Part shown: in pieces, positions 57,116 to 64,000 of the stretch
Position numbering within the stretch: the first letter of the stretch is position 1
Layout: each line of letters begins with the position of its first letter
Assembly: GCF_006483455.1 (NCBI RefSeq)
Contig: NZ_PPPU01000018.1
Coordinates: 124,001-188,000, forward strand
From: Methylomonas koyamae
Lineage (GTDB): Bacteria > Pseudomonadota > Gammaproteobacteria > Methylococcales > Methylomonadaceae
Direction: 5' to 3'
DNA: 64,000 bases
Notes under the pieces: model-generated
What the model saw: the letters and a program-made list of their open reading frames with translations, nothing else
Database searches by the model: none
What the model was told of the DNA's origin: nothing
Position numbers and translations under genes: made by a program

Positions 57116-57412
57116 GTGGCATTAACGAAAGCAGATATTGCAGAAAAGTTGTTTGAAGATCTCGGCTTGAATAAACGAGAAGCTAAAGAAATAGTAGAGC
57201 TGTTTTTCGACGAAATCAAAAGAAGTCTGGAAAGCGGTGAACAAGTCAAAATATCGGGTTTTGGCAAATTTGAATTACGGGATAAAAATGGCCGTCCCGG
57301 CCGCAATCCGAAGACCGGCGAGGAAATACCGATCACGCCGCGTCGGGTTGTTACCTTTAGAACAGGGCAAAAATTGAAAGCTCGAGTGGAAGCTTATGCT
57401 GGAACCCAGTAA
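57116..57412 (+). CDS. ihfA: Integration host factor alpha subunit
   Basis: 98-residue DNA-bending protein of the HU/IHF family. The GTG at 57116 gives the family start ([16 protein letters not shown]); an earlier in-frame GTG at 57110 is less likely. Conserved tail [18 protein letters not shown]. Its position after pheT is conserved in gammaproteobacteria. Confidence 0.96.
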   Translation: MALTKADIAEKLFEDLGLNKREAKEIVELFFDEIKRSLESGEQVKISGFGKFELRDKNGRPGRNPKTGEEIPITPRRVVTFRTGQKLKARVEAYAGTQ

Positions 57413-57749
57413 TAATAACGAATTACCGGTCATTCCGGCCAAGCGCTATTTCACGATTGGCGAAGTCAGTGATTTATGCGGTGTGAAACCTCATGTTTTG
57501 CGCTATTGGGAGCAAGAATTTACCGAGCTGAGTCCGGTCAAGCGACGCGGGAATCGGCGTTATTACCAGCGTCACGATGTGCTGTTGATCCGCCAAATTC
57601 GTGCCTTACTCTACGAACAAGGCTATACCATCGGTGGTGCCAGAGCCCATCTGGCGAGCGGTAGCGCTAAGGAAGATAGCCTGCGCACGAAGCAATTAAT
57701 CCATCAAATGATAGGCGAGCTGGAAGATATTTTGGAGCTATTGAAATAG
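57396..57749 (+). CDS. MerR-family transcriptional regulator
   Basis: 117 residues with the MerR helix-turn-helix at residues 18-60 ([24 protein letters not shown]) and a short dimerisation helix. No effector domain remains. It overlaps ihfA by 17 bases and ends the operon; this neighbour is common after ihfA and its target is unknown. It differs from the CarH regulator in lacking the B12 domain. Confidence 0.92.
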   Translation: MLEPSNNNELPVIPAKRYFTIGEVSDLCGVKPHVLRYWEQEFTELSPVKRRGNRRYYQRHDVLLIRQIRALLYEQGYTIGGARAHLASGSAKEDSLRTKQLIHQMIGELEDILELLK

Positions 57750-57795
57750 CGCGCTCGTAAATCATGGTAAAATGATTTTCACTATTTATTCAAAA

Positions 57796-57873
<78 letters not shown>

Positions 57874-58085
57874 ATCACAATGGTTTATAAAATATGCCAT
57901 TGCTGTATTTATCAAAAATGCCATTTCGGTACAACATCCGGTACAACAAATTTTTTTCCTTGCCGTTTGGTCGGTTTGGGAAAATTGAATGATCTGATTG
58001 CCAAATTATCAAGCAATCTCGGAATTGGGCGATTCTAACGTTATACTATTCTGCTAACTAATTCGTTAGACAGGATTCCTAATTC
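57874..58085. other. Intergenic junction between tRNA-Pro and hsdR, possible att region
   Basis: AT-rich, with no convincing gene. It holds a tandem GGTACAACA repeat near 57938 and the palindromes TAACGTTA (58036-58043) and CTAAC/GTTAG (58054-58069) just before hsdR, which might be an operator. No integrase remains. It could be one end of an acquired island. Confidence 0.45.
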
Positions 58086-60434
58086 ATGGAAAGTAAAGAT
58101 AAAAAGGCCCTTAGCGAAACCGACATTTGCGACCTTTTCATCACCCCGGCTATACGCGATGCAGGCTGGGACGCCATAAAACAAATCCGCCGCGAAGTCA
58201 CCCTGACCCCCGGTCCGATAGTCGTTCGCGGCAATATCTCTTCGCGCAACAAGAAAAAGAAGAAATTCGCCGATTACGTTTTGTACTGGGAACCCGGCGT
58301 CCCGGTGGCCGTCGTCGAAGCCAAAGACAACAACCACACCGTCAGTCACGGCCTGCAACAAGCCCTGGGCTACGCGGAGATTCTGCAAGTCCCTAGCGCC
58401 TTTAGTTCCAACGGCGACGCTTTCGCCGGCCACAATAAAACGCCAAAGCCAACCGAAGACATCGAAACCGAATTCGCGCTCGATGCATTCTTGCCGCCCG
58501 AGCAGCTTTGGCAGCGCTACAAGCAATTTCGCGGCATAACCGACCAAAACGAAAAACTGGTCATCCAACCCTACTACGAAGACAGCAACAGCAAAGAACC
58601 GCGCTATTACCAAGTCGAGGCCATCAATCGCACGATTGAAGCCGTCGCTAACCATCAAAAGCGTGTGCTGTTAGTCATGGCCACCGGCACCGGCAAAACC
58701 TACACTACATTCCAGATCATCTGGCGTTTGTGGAAGGCCAAGCAGGTTAAGCGCATCCTGTTTCTGGCCGACCGTAACATTCTGGTCGATCAAACCCTGG
58801 TCAACGACTTCAAACCGTTCGGCTCGGTGATGACCAAAATCAAAAACCGCAAACTCGATCCTGCTTACGAAATTTATCTCGGCCTCTATCAAGCCATCAC
58901 CGGCCCGGCGGAAGAAGACAAAATTTTCAAAAACGTCTCGCGTGATTTTTTCGACATGATCGTCATCGACGAATGCCATCGTGGCAGCGCCGCCGACGAT
59001 TCGGCCTGGCGGGAAATCCTCGATTATTTCAAAGACGCCATTCAGCTCGGTTTGACCGCCACACCCAAAGAAACCAAATACGTCTCCAGCACCGATTACT
59101 TCGGCAAACCGGTTTACACCTACAGCCTCAAACAAGGCATCGAAGACGGTTTTCTTGCCCCCTACAAAGTAGTGCGCATCGACATCGACAAAGACATCCA
59201 GGGTTGGACGCCGCCGCCCGGCATGACCGACGACCTTGGCAAGGCCATCGAAAACCGCACCTACAACCGCGCGGACATGGACCGGATTTTGGTGCTCAAC
59301 CAACGCACCAAACTGGTTGCCAAGCGCGTGATGCAATATTTGCTCGCAACCGACCCTTACGCCAAAACCATAATCTTCTGCGAAGACATCGACCACGCCG
59401 AACGCATGCGCGTCGCCATCGTCAATGCGGCCGGGCAACTCGCACTCGACAATCCCAAATACGTCATGCGCATTACTGGCGACAGCCTGGAAGGCAAAGC
59501 CGAGCTGGACAACTTCATCGACCCGGAAAGCAAATTCCCGGTCATTGCCACCACCTCGGAACTGCTCACCACCGGTGTCGACGCCAAAACCTGCAAGCTG
59601 ATCGTGCTGGATAAAACCATCAGCTCGATGACCACCTTCAAGCAGATTATCGGTCGCGGCACCCGCATTGATGAAGAATTCGGCAAGTTTTTCTTCACCA
59701 TCATGGACTTCAAAAAAGCCACCGAGCTGTTCCGCGATCCTGATTTCGACGGTGAACCGGTAGTCATCTACGAACCAGACGATGACGACGATCCCGTGCC
59801 GCCCGATCCGGCACCTGAAGACGAAGAAGACGGCGACGAAGTCAACGAAGAAACCGGCGTTTACAAAGTCCGCGTCAGTGGCGTGCCGGTCAGAATCATC
59901 GCCGAGCGCGTCGAATACCTCGGCCCGGATGGCACCCTGATTACCGAATCCTACCGCGACTTCACCCGCAAACAGATTCAGTCCGAATTCGCCTCGTTGG
60001 ACGAGTTTCTGCAACGCTGGCACGGCGCCAAGAAAAAACAAGCCATCATCGACCTGCTGGAAGATTACGGCATCGTGCTGGATAACCTGGCCGCCGAAGT
60101 CGGCAAGGATTACGGCGATTTCGACCTGATCGCCCACATCGCTTACGACCAGCCGCCGTTGACGCGGAAGGAACGCGCCAACAACGTCAAAAAGCGCAAT
60201 TACTTCACCAAATACGGCGAGCAAGCCCGCGCCGTGCTGAATGCCTTGTTGGAAAAATACGCCGATGAAGGCATCAGTACCATCGAGAGCGCCAAAGTCC
60301 TCAAGCTCAAACCGTTTAGCGACATTGGCACGCCAGTCGAAATCATCAATAAAGTCTTTGGCGGCAAAGACCAATACGAAACCGCCATTCAAGAATTAGA
60401 ACAAGAATTGTACAAACAGGACCAAACTGCATGA
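58086..60434 (+). CDS. hsdR: Type I restriction enzyme R subunit (EcoEI-like)
   Basis: 782-residue motor and nuclease subunit that translocates and cuts unmethylated DNA. The N-terminal nuclease domain has the PD-(D/E)xK-type motif (FADYVLYW and VAVVEAK). The helicase core has Walker A MATGTGKT, motif [15 protein letters not shown] and the arginine-rich motif VI ([10 protein letters not shown]). A Glu/Asp-rich stretch follows near residue 560. The ATG at 58086 fits; its stop overlaps hsdM's ATG. Codons and GC are close to those of the host. Confidence 0.96.
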   Translation: MESKDKKALSETDICDLFITPAIRDAGWDAIKQIRREVTLTPGPIVVRGNISSRNKKKKKFADYVLYWEPGVPVAVVEAKDNNHTVSHGLQQALGYAEILQVPSAFSSNGDAFAGHNKTPKPTEDIETEFALDAFLPPEQLWQRYKQFRGITDQNEKLVIQPYYEDSNSKEPRYYQVEAINRTIEAVANHQKRVLLVMATGTGKTYTTFQIIWRLWKAKQVKRILFLADRNILVDQTLVNDFKPFGSVMTKIKNRKLDPAYEIYLGLYQAITGPAEEDKIFKNVSRDFFDMIVIDECHRGSAADDSAWREILDYFKDAIQLGLTATPKETKYVSSTDYFGKPVYTYSLKQGIEDGFLAPYKVVRIDIDKDIQGWTPPPGMTDDLGKAIENRTYNRADMDRILVLNQRTKLVAKRVMQYLLATDPYAKTIIFCEDIDHAERMRVAIVNAAGQLALDNPKYVMRITGDSLEGKAELDNFIDPESKFPVIATTSELLTTGVDAKTCKLIVLDKTISSMTTFKQIIGRGTRIDEEFGKFFFTIMDFKKATELFRDPDFDGEPVVIYEPDDDDDPVPPDPAPEDEEDGDEVNEETGVYKVRVSGVPVRIIAERVEYLGPDGTLITESYRDFTRKQIQSEFASLDEFLQRWHGAKKKQAIIDLLEDYGIVLDNLAAEVGKDYGDFDLIAHIAYDQPPLTRKERANNVKKRNYFTKYGEQARAVLNALLEKYADEGISTIESAKVLKLKPFSDIGTPVEIINKVFGGKDQYETAIQELEQELYKQDQTA

Positions 60435-61900
60435 GCAACGTTTCCGGCATCATCAAATCCATCCAAGACATCATGCGCAAGGATGTCGGCGTCGATGGCG
60501 ACGCCCAGCGCATCAGTCAATTGGTGTGGCTATTCTTTTTAAAGATTTTCGATGACCGCGAACAAGAACTGGAACTGATCGAAGACGACTACCTATCGCC
60601 ACTGCCCAAGCACCTGCGTTGGCGCAATTGGGCGCAAGACCCGGAAGGCATGACCGGTGATGACTTGGCAAACTTCGTCAACAACGAATTATTCCCCACC
60701 CTTAAGGAAAATCTTCCCGTGCATGGCCCCGCCGGCCAACGCGCCCAAGTCGTGCGCGACGTGTTCGAAGACGCCTACAACTACATGAAATCCGGCACCC
60801 TGCTGCGCCAGGTCATTAACAAAATCGGCGAAATCGACTTCAACAACAGCGGCGACCGCCATACCTTTGGCAGCATTTACGAACAAATCCTCAAAGACCT
60901 GCAAAGCGCGGGTAACGCCGGCGAGTTTTACACCCCGCGCGCGGTCACCCAATTCATTGTCAACCGCATCGACCCGCAATTGCACGAAACCGTACTCGAC
61001 CCGGCCTGCGGCACCGGTGGCTTTTTAAGCTGTAGTATCGACCACAAACGCGAACGATACGTCAAAACCGAACAGGATGAACAAACCCTGCAAGCCTCGA
61101 TTCGCGGCGTCGAAAAAAAAGCCCTGCCGCACATGCTCTGCGTCACCAACATGATTCTGCACGGCATCGACACGCCCACCAACATCCGCCACGACAACAC
61201 CCTCAGCCGCCCGTATAAAGACTACGGCAACGCCGACCGCGTCGATACCATCATCACCAACCCACCGTTTGGCGGCATGGAAGAAGACGGCATCGAAAAC
61301 AACTTTCCAGCTCAGTTCCGTACCCGCGAAACCGCCGACTTGTTCATGGCCTTGATCATCAAACTGCTCAAAGACAAGGGCCGGGCCGCCGTGGTGTTGC
61401 CGGACGGCTTTTTGTTCGGCGAAGGCATGAAAACCCGCCTCAAGGAAAGCCTGCTGAGCGAATGCAACCTGCACACCATCGTCCGCCTGCCCAACGGCGT
61501 GTTCAACCCCTACACCGGTATCAAAACCAACATCCTGTTTTTCGACAAAGGCACGCCGACGCAAACCGTCTGGTATTACGAACACCCTTACCCGGACGGC
61601 GTGAAAAGCTACAACAAAACCAAGCCGATGCGTTTTGAAGAATTCCAAACCGAAATCGACTGGTGGGGCAACGCCGCCGACGGCTACGCCAGCCGCAAAG
61701 CCAGTGAACAAGCTTGGCCGGTGTCCATTGAAGAGATCAAAGCCCGCAACTACAACCTGGACATCAAAAACCCGCACGTCGGTGAACAAATCAGCCACGA
61801 CCCGGACGAACTGCTGCAACGCTATGCCCAGCAACAACAGGAAATCGGCCAGCTGCGCGACCAGCTTAAAGCCGTGCTGCAGCAAGCCTTGCAACGTTAA
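60431..61900 (+). CDS. hsdM: Type I DNA methyltransferase M subunit
   Basis: 489-residue N6-adenine methyltransferase. The SAM motif [10 protein letters not shown] and the catalytic NPPF ([13 protein letters not shown]) are intact, with the N-terminal HsdM helical domain. It overlaps hsdR by ATGA and is followed by hsdS after a repeat-bearing gap. Length usual. Confidence 0.97.
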   Translation: MSNVSGIIKSIQDIMRKDVGVDGDAQRISQLVWLFFLKIFDDREQELELIEDDYLSPLPKHLRWRNWAQDPEGMTGDDLANFVNNELFPTLKENLPVHGPAGQRAQVVRDVFEDAYNYMKSGTLLRQVINKIGEIDFNNSGDRHTFGSIYEQILKDLQSAGNAGEFYTPRAVTQFIVNRIDPQLHETVLDPACGTGGFLSCSIDHKRERYVKTEQDEQTLQASIRGVEKKALPHMLCVTNMILHGIDTPTNIRHDNTLSRPYKDYGNADRVDTIITNPPFGGMEEDGIENNFPAQFRTRETADLFMALIIKLLKDKGRAAVVLPDGFLFGEGMKTRLKESLLSECNLHTIVRLPNGVFNPYTGIKTNILFFDKGTPTQTVWYYEHPYPDGVKSYNKTKPMRFEEFQTEIDWWGNAADGYASRKASEQAWPVSIEEIKARNYNLDIKNPHVGEQISHDPDELLQRYAQQQQEIGQLRDQLKAVLQQALQR

Positions 61901-61908
61901 CAATAAAT

Positions 61909-61944
61909 CCCCTCTCCCACTGGGAGAGGGCTAGGGTGAGGGTG
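61909..61944 (+). repeat. REP-like palindromic repeat, copy 1
   Basis: CCCTCTCCCA-C-TGGGAGAGGG palindrome (61910-61930) followed by GGGTGAGGGTG-type tail. Same family as the other copies around hsdS. Confidence 0.85.
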
Positions 61945-61995
61945 TGTTAAATCAATGCGAAGCCGCAATGATTGAAGCCACATTATTTTAAATTT

Positions 61996-62030
61996 CCCCT
62001 CACCCCAACCCTCTCCCGCTGGAGAGGGGG
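61996..62030 (-). repeat. REP-like palindromic repeat, copy 2 (inverted)
   Basis: Reverse-oriented copy (CCCCTCACCCCAACCCTCTC start). With copy 1 it makes an inverted pair about 50 bases apart in the hsdM-hsdS gap. Confidence 0.85.
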
Positions 62031-62055
62031 CAGGCTATACCAAACAGATCACTTA

Positions 62056-63903
62056 ATGGAATTCCGAACAGTCACAAACCCAATGACCGATTTAATCAGC
62101 CAACATTTAGACCTTTGGACTTCCGCCATCGCCAGCAAAAGCAGCGCAGGCCGGGGCAATACAACGCCCTCTCCAACGCACCCTATAGGGCATAAAGGAG
62201 AGAGCCGGGGTGAGGGGAACCCAACCAATACCCGCAACGCCAAGTACACCGCTTACGGCATTAAAAAACTACGCGAATTGATTTTGGAGTTGGCGGTGCG
62301 GGGGAAGTTGGTGCCGCAAGACTTGAATGATGAGCCAGCGAATGATTTGCTAAACCAAATTAATGACTTAAAAAATAAGTTAGTCCTTGCTGGGGAAATT
62401 AAAACCCAAAAGCCACTGGATGAAATTAGCTTTGATGAAATGACATTTGACTTGCCTCATGGTTGGATATGGTGTCGACTTGGAGAAATATGCGAGTTTG
62501 TAAATGGTTATGCTTTTAAAAGCAGTGATTTTTCCGATCAAGGAATTGGTATCGTTAAAATTGGAGATATTCAAAATGGGGAAATCACCACTGAATCGAT
62601 GTCGAGAGTAAATAAGAGTGTTGTTGATGGATTAGGTGATGCTTTTGTCGTAAAAAATGGCGAAATGGTAATTGCCATGTCTGGTGCTACTACAGGTAAA
62701 TTAGGCTTTAACTATACAGATGAAGCTTTTTATTTAAACCAAAGGGTAGGAAAGATTTCGCCTTTTATATGTTACAGCAGGTTTTTGTACTACCCATTAA
62801 CAACAAAAATCCAAGAAAACTTAGCAAAGTCAATGGGTAGTGCGATTCCAAATCTAAGTACCGCTCAAATCAAAGACATAGTTTTGGCATTACCGCCGCT
62901 CGCCGAACAACACCGCATCGTCGCCAAAGTCGATGAATTGATGGCGCTGTGCGATCAATTGGAGCGGCAGCAAACCGATAACATCGCCGCCCATCAAACC
63001 CTGGTGCAAACCCTGCTCGATACATTGACGCAAGCCGCCGATGCCGCCGAATTTGAGCAAGCCTGGAGCCGCATCGCCGACCACTTCGACACCCTATTCA
63101 CCACCGAAGCCAGCATCGACCAACTCAAACAAACCCTCCTGCAACTTGCTGTCATGGGCAAACTGGTGCCGCAAGACTCGAATGATGAACCAGTTACACA
63201 GCTAATCAGGAGAATAAAAGATGATGAGGCCGATCGTGTAAAGCGCAAAGAAATTCAACGTTCTAAAAATATCGAAACTGAATCAGTGCCGAGCATAAGG
63301 ATTCCAGACTCATGGATGTTTAAGTTATTAAACGACTTGTCATTTGTCACGAAATTGGCAGGGTTTGAGTATACAAACCACATCAATCTTCAAGATCATG
63401 GAGATGTTCCTGTTGTTCGCGCCCAAAACGTAAGACCATTCAATTTGGATAAACGAAATTTAAAATACATTGACCTAGATACGTCATCTAATCTGCCTAG
63501 AAGCGCATTAGATAAAGCGGCTTTGCTGATTACGTTTATTGGAGCTGGAATTGGTGACGTTTGTGTTTTTAACGAGAAAAACAGATGGCACTTAGCTCCA
63601 AATGTTGCAAAAGCTGAACCCTTTGCAGACCTAAGTCCAGATTTTCTTAATGTATTTTTAAATAGCCCGGAAGGGCGCAAGGAAATATTTAAGTCTATTA
63701 AGTCCACTGCCCAGCCAAATTTATCAATGGCAACAATTAGGGAAATATGGTTACCAGTACCTCCTGTAGCTGAACAACACCGCATAGTCGCCAAGGTCGA
63801 CGAACTGATGGCCCTCTGCGACGCCCTCAAAGCCCGCATCGCCGCCGCGCAAACCACGCAACTCCAGCTCGCCGATGCGATTGTCGAGCAAGCCGTCGCC
63901 TGA
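62056..63903 (+). CDS. hsdS: Type I specificity subunit HsdS with repeat insertion near the N-terminus
   Basis: 615 residues from the ATG at 62056; an ATG at 62083 is also plausible, and neither has a strong ribosome site. Two target-recognition domains (about residues 110-270 and 400-560) are each followed by a conserved helical spacer (AEQHRIVAKVDELMALCD, twice). The conserved LAVRGKLVPQD and LAVMGKLVPQD blocks precede them. Near residues 37-54 the coding DNA is a REP-like repeat (SPTHPIGHKGESRGEG) that remains in frame. The recognition domains are AT-rich compared with their conserved flanks, as expected of shuffled specificity domains. Confidence 0.93.
   Translation: MEFRTVTNPMTDLISQHLDLWTSAIASKSSAGRGNTTPSPTHPIGHKGESRGEGNPTNTRNAKYTAYGIKKLRELILELAVRGKLVPQDLNDEPANDLLNQINDLKNKLVLAGEIKTQKPLDEISFDEMTFDLPHGWIWCRLGEICEFVNGYAFKSSDFSDQGIGIVKIGDIQNGEITTESMSRVNKSVVDGLGDAFVVKNGEMVIAMSGATTGKLGFNYTDEAFYLNQRVGKISPFICYSRFLYYPLTTKIQENLAKSMGSAIPNLSTAQIKDIVLALPPLAEQHRIVAKVDELMALCDQLERQQTDNIAAHQTLVQTLLDTLTQAADAAEFEQAWSRIADHFDTLFTTEASIDQLKQTLLQLAVMGKLVPQDSNDEPVTQLIRRIKDDEADRVKRKEIQRSKNIETESVPSIRIPDSWMFKLLNDLSFVTKLAGFEYTNHINLQDHGDVPVVRAQNVRPFNLDKRNLKYIDLDTSSNLPRSALDKAALLITFIGAGIGDVCVFNEKNRWHLAPNVAKAEPFADLSPDFLNVFLNSPEGRKEIFKSIKSTAQPNLSMATIREIWLPVPPVAEQHRIVAKVDELMALCDALKARIAAAQTTQLQLADAIVEQAVA
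62167..62218 (+). repeat. REP-like repeat, copy 3, inside hsdS coding sequence
   Basis: Starts CCCTCTCC and ends GCCGGGGTGAGGGG like the intergenic copies, with a small inner palindrome (CCCTATAGGG) between the arms. It lies in the open frame of hsdS without a stop. Confidence 0.8.
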
Positions 63904-63915
63904 GCGGGTATTTCT

Positions 63916-63950
63916 CCCTCTCCCATTGGGAGAGGGCCGGGGTGAGGGTG
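63916..63950 (+). repeat. REP-like palindromic repeat, copy 4
   Basis: Palindrome CCCTCTCCCATTGGGAGAGGG-like core followed by CCGGGGTGAGGG, 12 bases after the hsdS stop. Confidence 0.85.
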
Positions 63951-63965
63951 ATCATCCAATTTATT

Positions 63966-64000
63966 CCCCTCACCCTAACCCTCTCCCAGAGGGAGAGGGA
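63966..64000 (-). repeat. REP-like palindromic repeat, copy 5 (inverted, at window edge)
   Basis: Inverted copy (CCCCTCACCCTAACCCTCTC) that pairs with copy 4, reaching the end of the window. Confidence 0.8.

Noticed and set aside
57880..58037. Possible 52-codon ORF after tRNA-Pro
   Set aside because: Low-complexity, Cys/Thr/Phe-rich translation, no ribosome site and no resemblance to an integrase or other protein.
58671..60392. 573-residue minus-strand ORF opposite hsdR
   Set aside because: Antisense shadow of a well-supported HsdR gene; no domain and Phe/Val/Asp-rich composition typical of such shadows.
61909..64000. CRISPR or IS element at the hsdS repeats
   Set aside because: Copies are palindromic, irregularly spaced and include inverted orientation, and no transposase is present; they fit REP-like elements.

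Overview
The window reads as chromosomal DNA of a gammaproteobacterial methylotroph, most likely a type I methanotroph of the Methylomonas kind. This is inferred from a tetrahydromethanopterin biosynthesis gene (beta-RFAP synthase), the beta-propeller/ABC trio that accompanies PQQ-dependent alcohol oxidation, a separate soxYZ pair, and a gammaproteobacterial complement of housekeeping genes. No methane monooxygenase or methanol dehydrogenase lies inside the window, so the lifestyle is inferred rather than shown. No rRNA, CRISPR array, prophage or intact insertion sequence was seen.

Region 1 (1-13.1 kb) is the most striking part. A MerR-type regulator with an intact adenosylcobalamin photoreceptor signature (CarH/LitR type) is divergent from a sigma-70-family factor. 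Behind the sigma factor lie hflK, hflC and ftsH, ending at a strong intrinsic terminator. Directly after it is a nine-gene run: membrane protein, SRPBCC protein, short LOV blue-light protein, fatty-acid-hydroxylase-family enzyme, msrP, msrQ, SDR-like epimerase, membrane protein and DNA photolyase. Together these look like a light and photo-oxidative stress regulon covering sensing, membrane-protein quality control, periplasmic methionine repair, lipid modification and DNA repair. The sigma gene also carries a dense cluster of TGTACA sites in its coding sequence.

Region 2 (13.1-27.4 kb) is mostly core metabolism: a metallo-beta-lactamase-fold hydrolase, sucAB, a DUF2914 protein, an H-NS protein, an alpha/beta hydrolase, an M14-type peptidase, an OlsF-like two-domain acyltransferase, pntAB and a response-regulator diguanylate cyclase. 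Region 3 (27.4-34.4 kb) holds a nucleotidyltransferase/HAD/beta-RFAP synthase run, soxYZ with a divergent small membrane protein, a purine and methylthioinosine salvage operon with nagZ, a FliL-like protein and a HIT protein.

Region 4 (34.5-49.1 kb) holds xseA, a DmeF-like metal exporter with an in-gene hexanucleotide repeat, a methyltransferase, tRNA-Asp, hsp20, a Nudix hydrolase, a TetR regulator, the lysophospholipid recycling pair lplT-aas, a GH30 glycosidase, proA and the PQQ-associated propeller/ABC cluster. Region 5 (49.2-57.9 kb) holds an unrecognised repetitive protein, tRNA-Val and the translation operon thrS-infC-rpmI-rplT-pheS-pheT-ihfA-merR, closed by tRNA-Pro.

Region 6 (58-64 kb) is a type I restriction-modification locus (hsdR-hsdM-hsdS) placed just after tRNA-Pro. 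It is surrounded, and in hsdS apparently interrupted in frame, by a family of palindromic REP-like repeats. This looks like horizontally acquired defence DNA.
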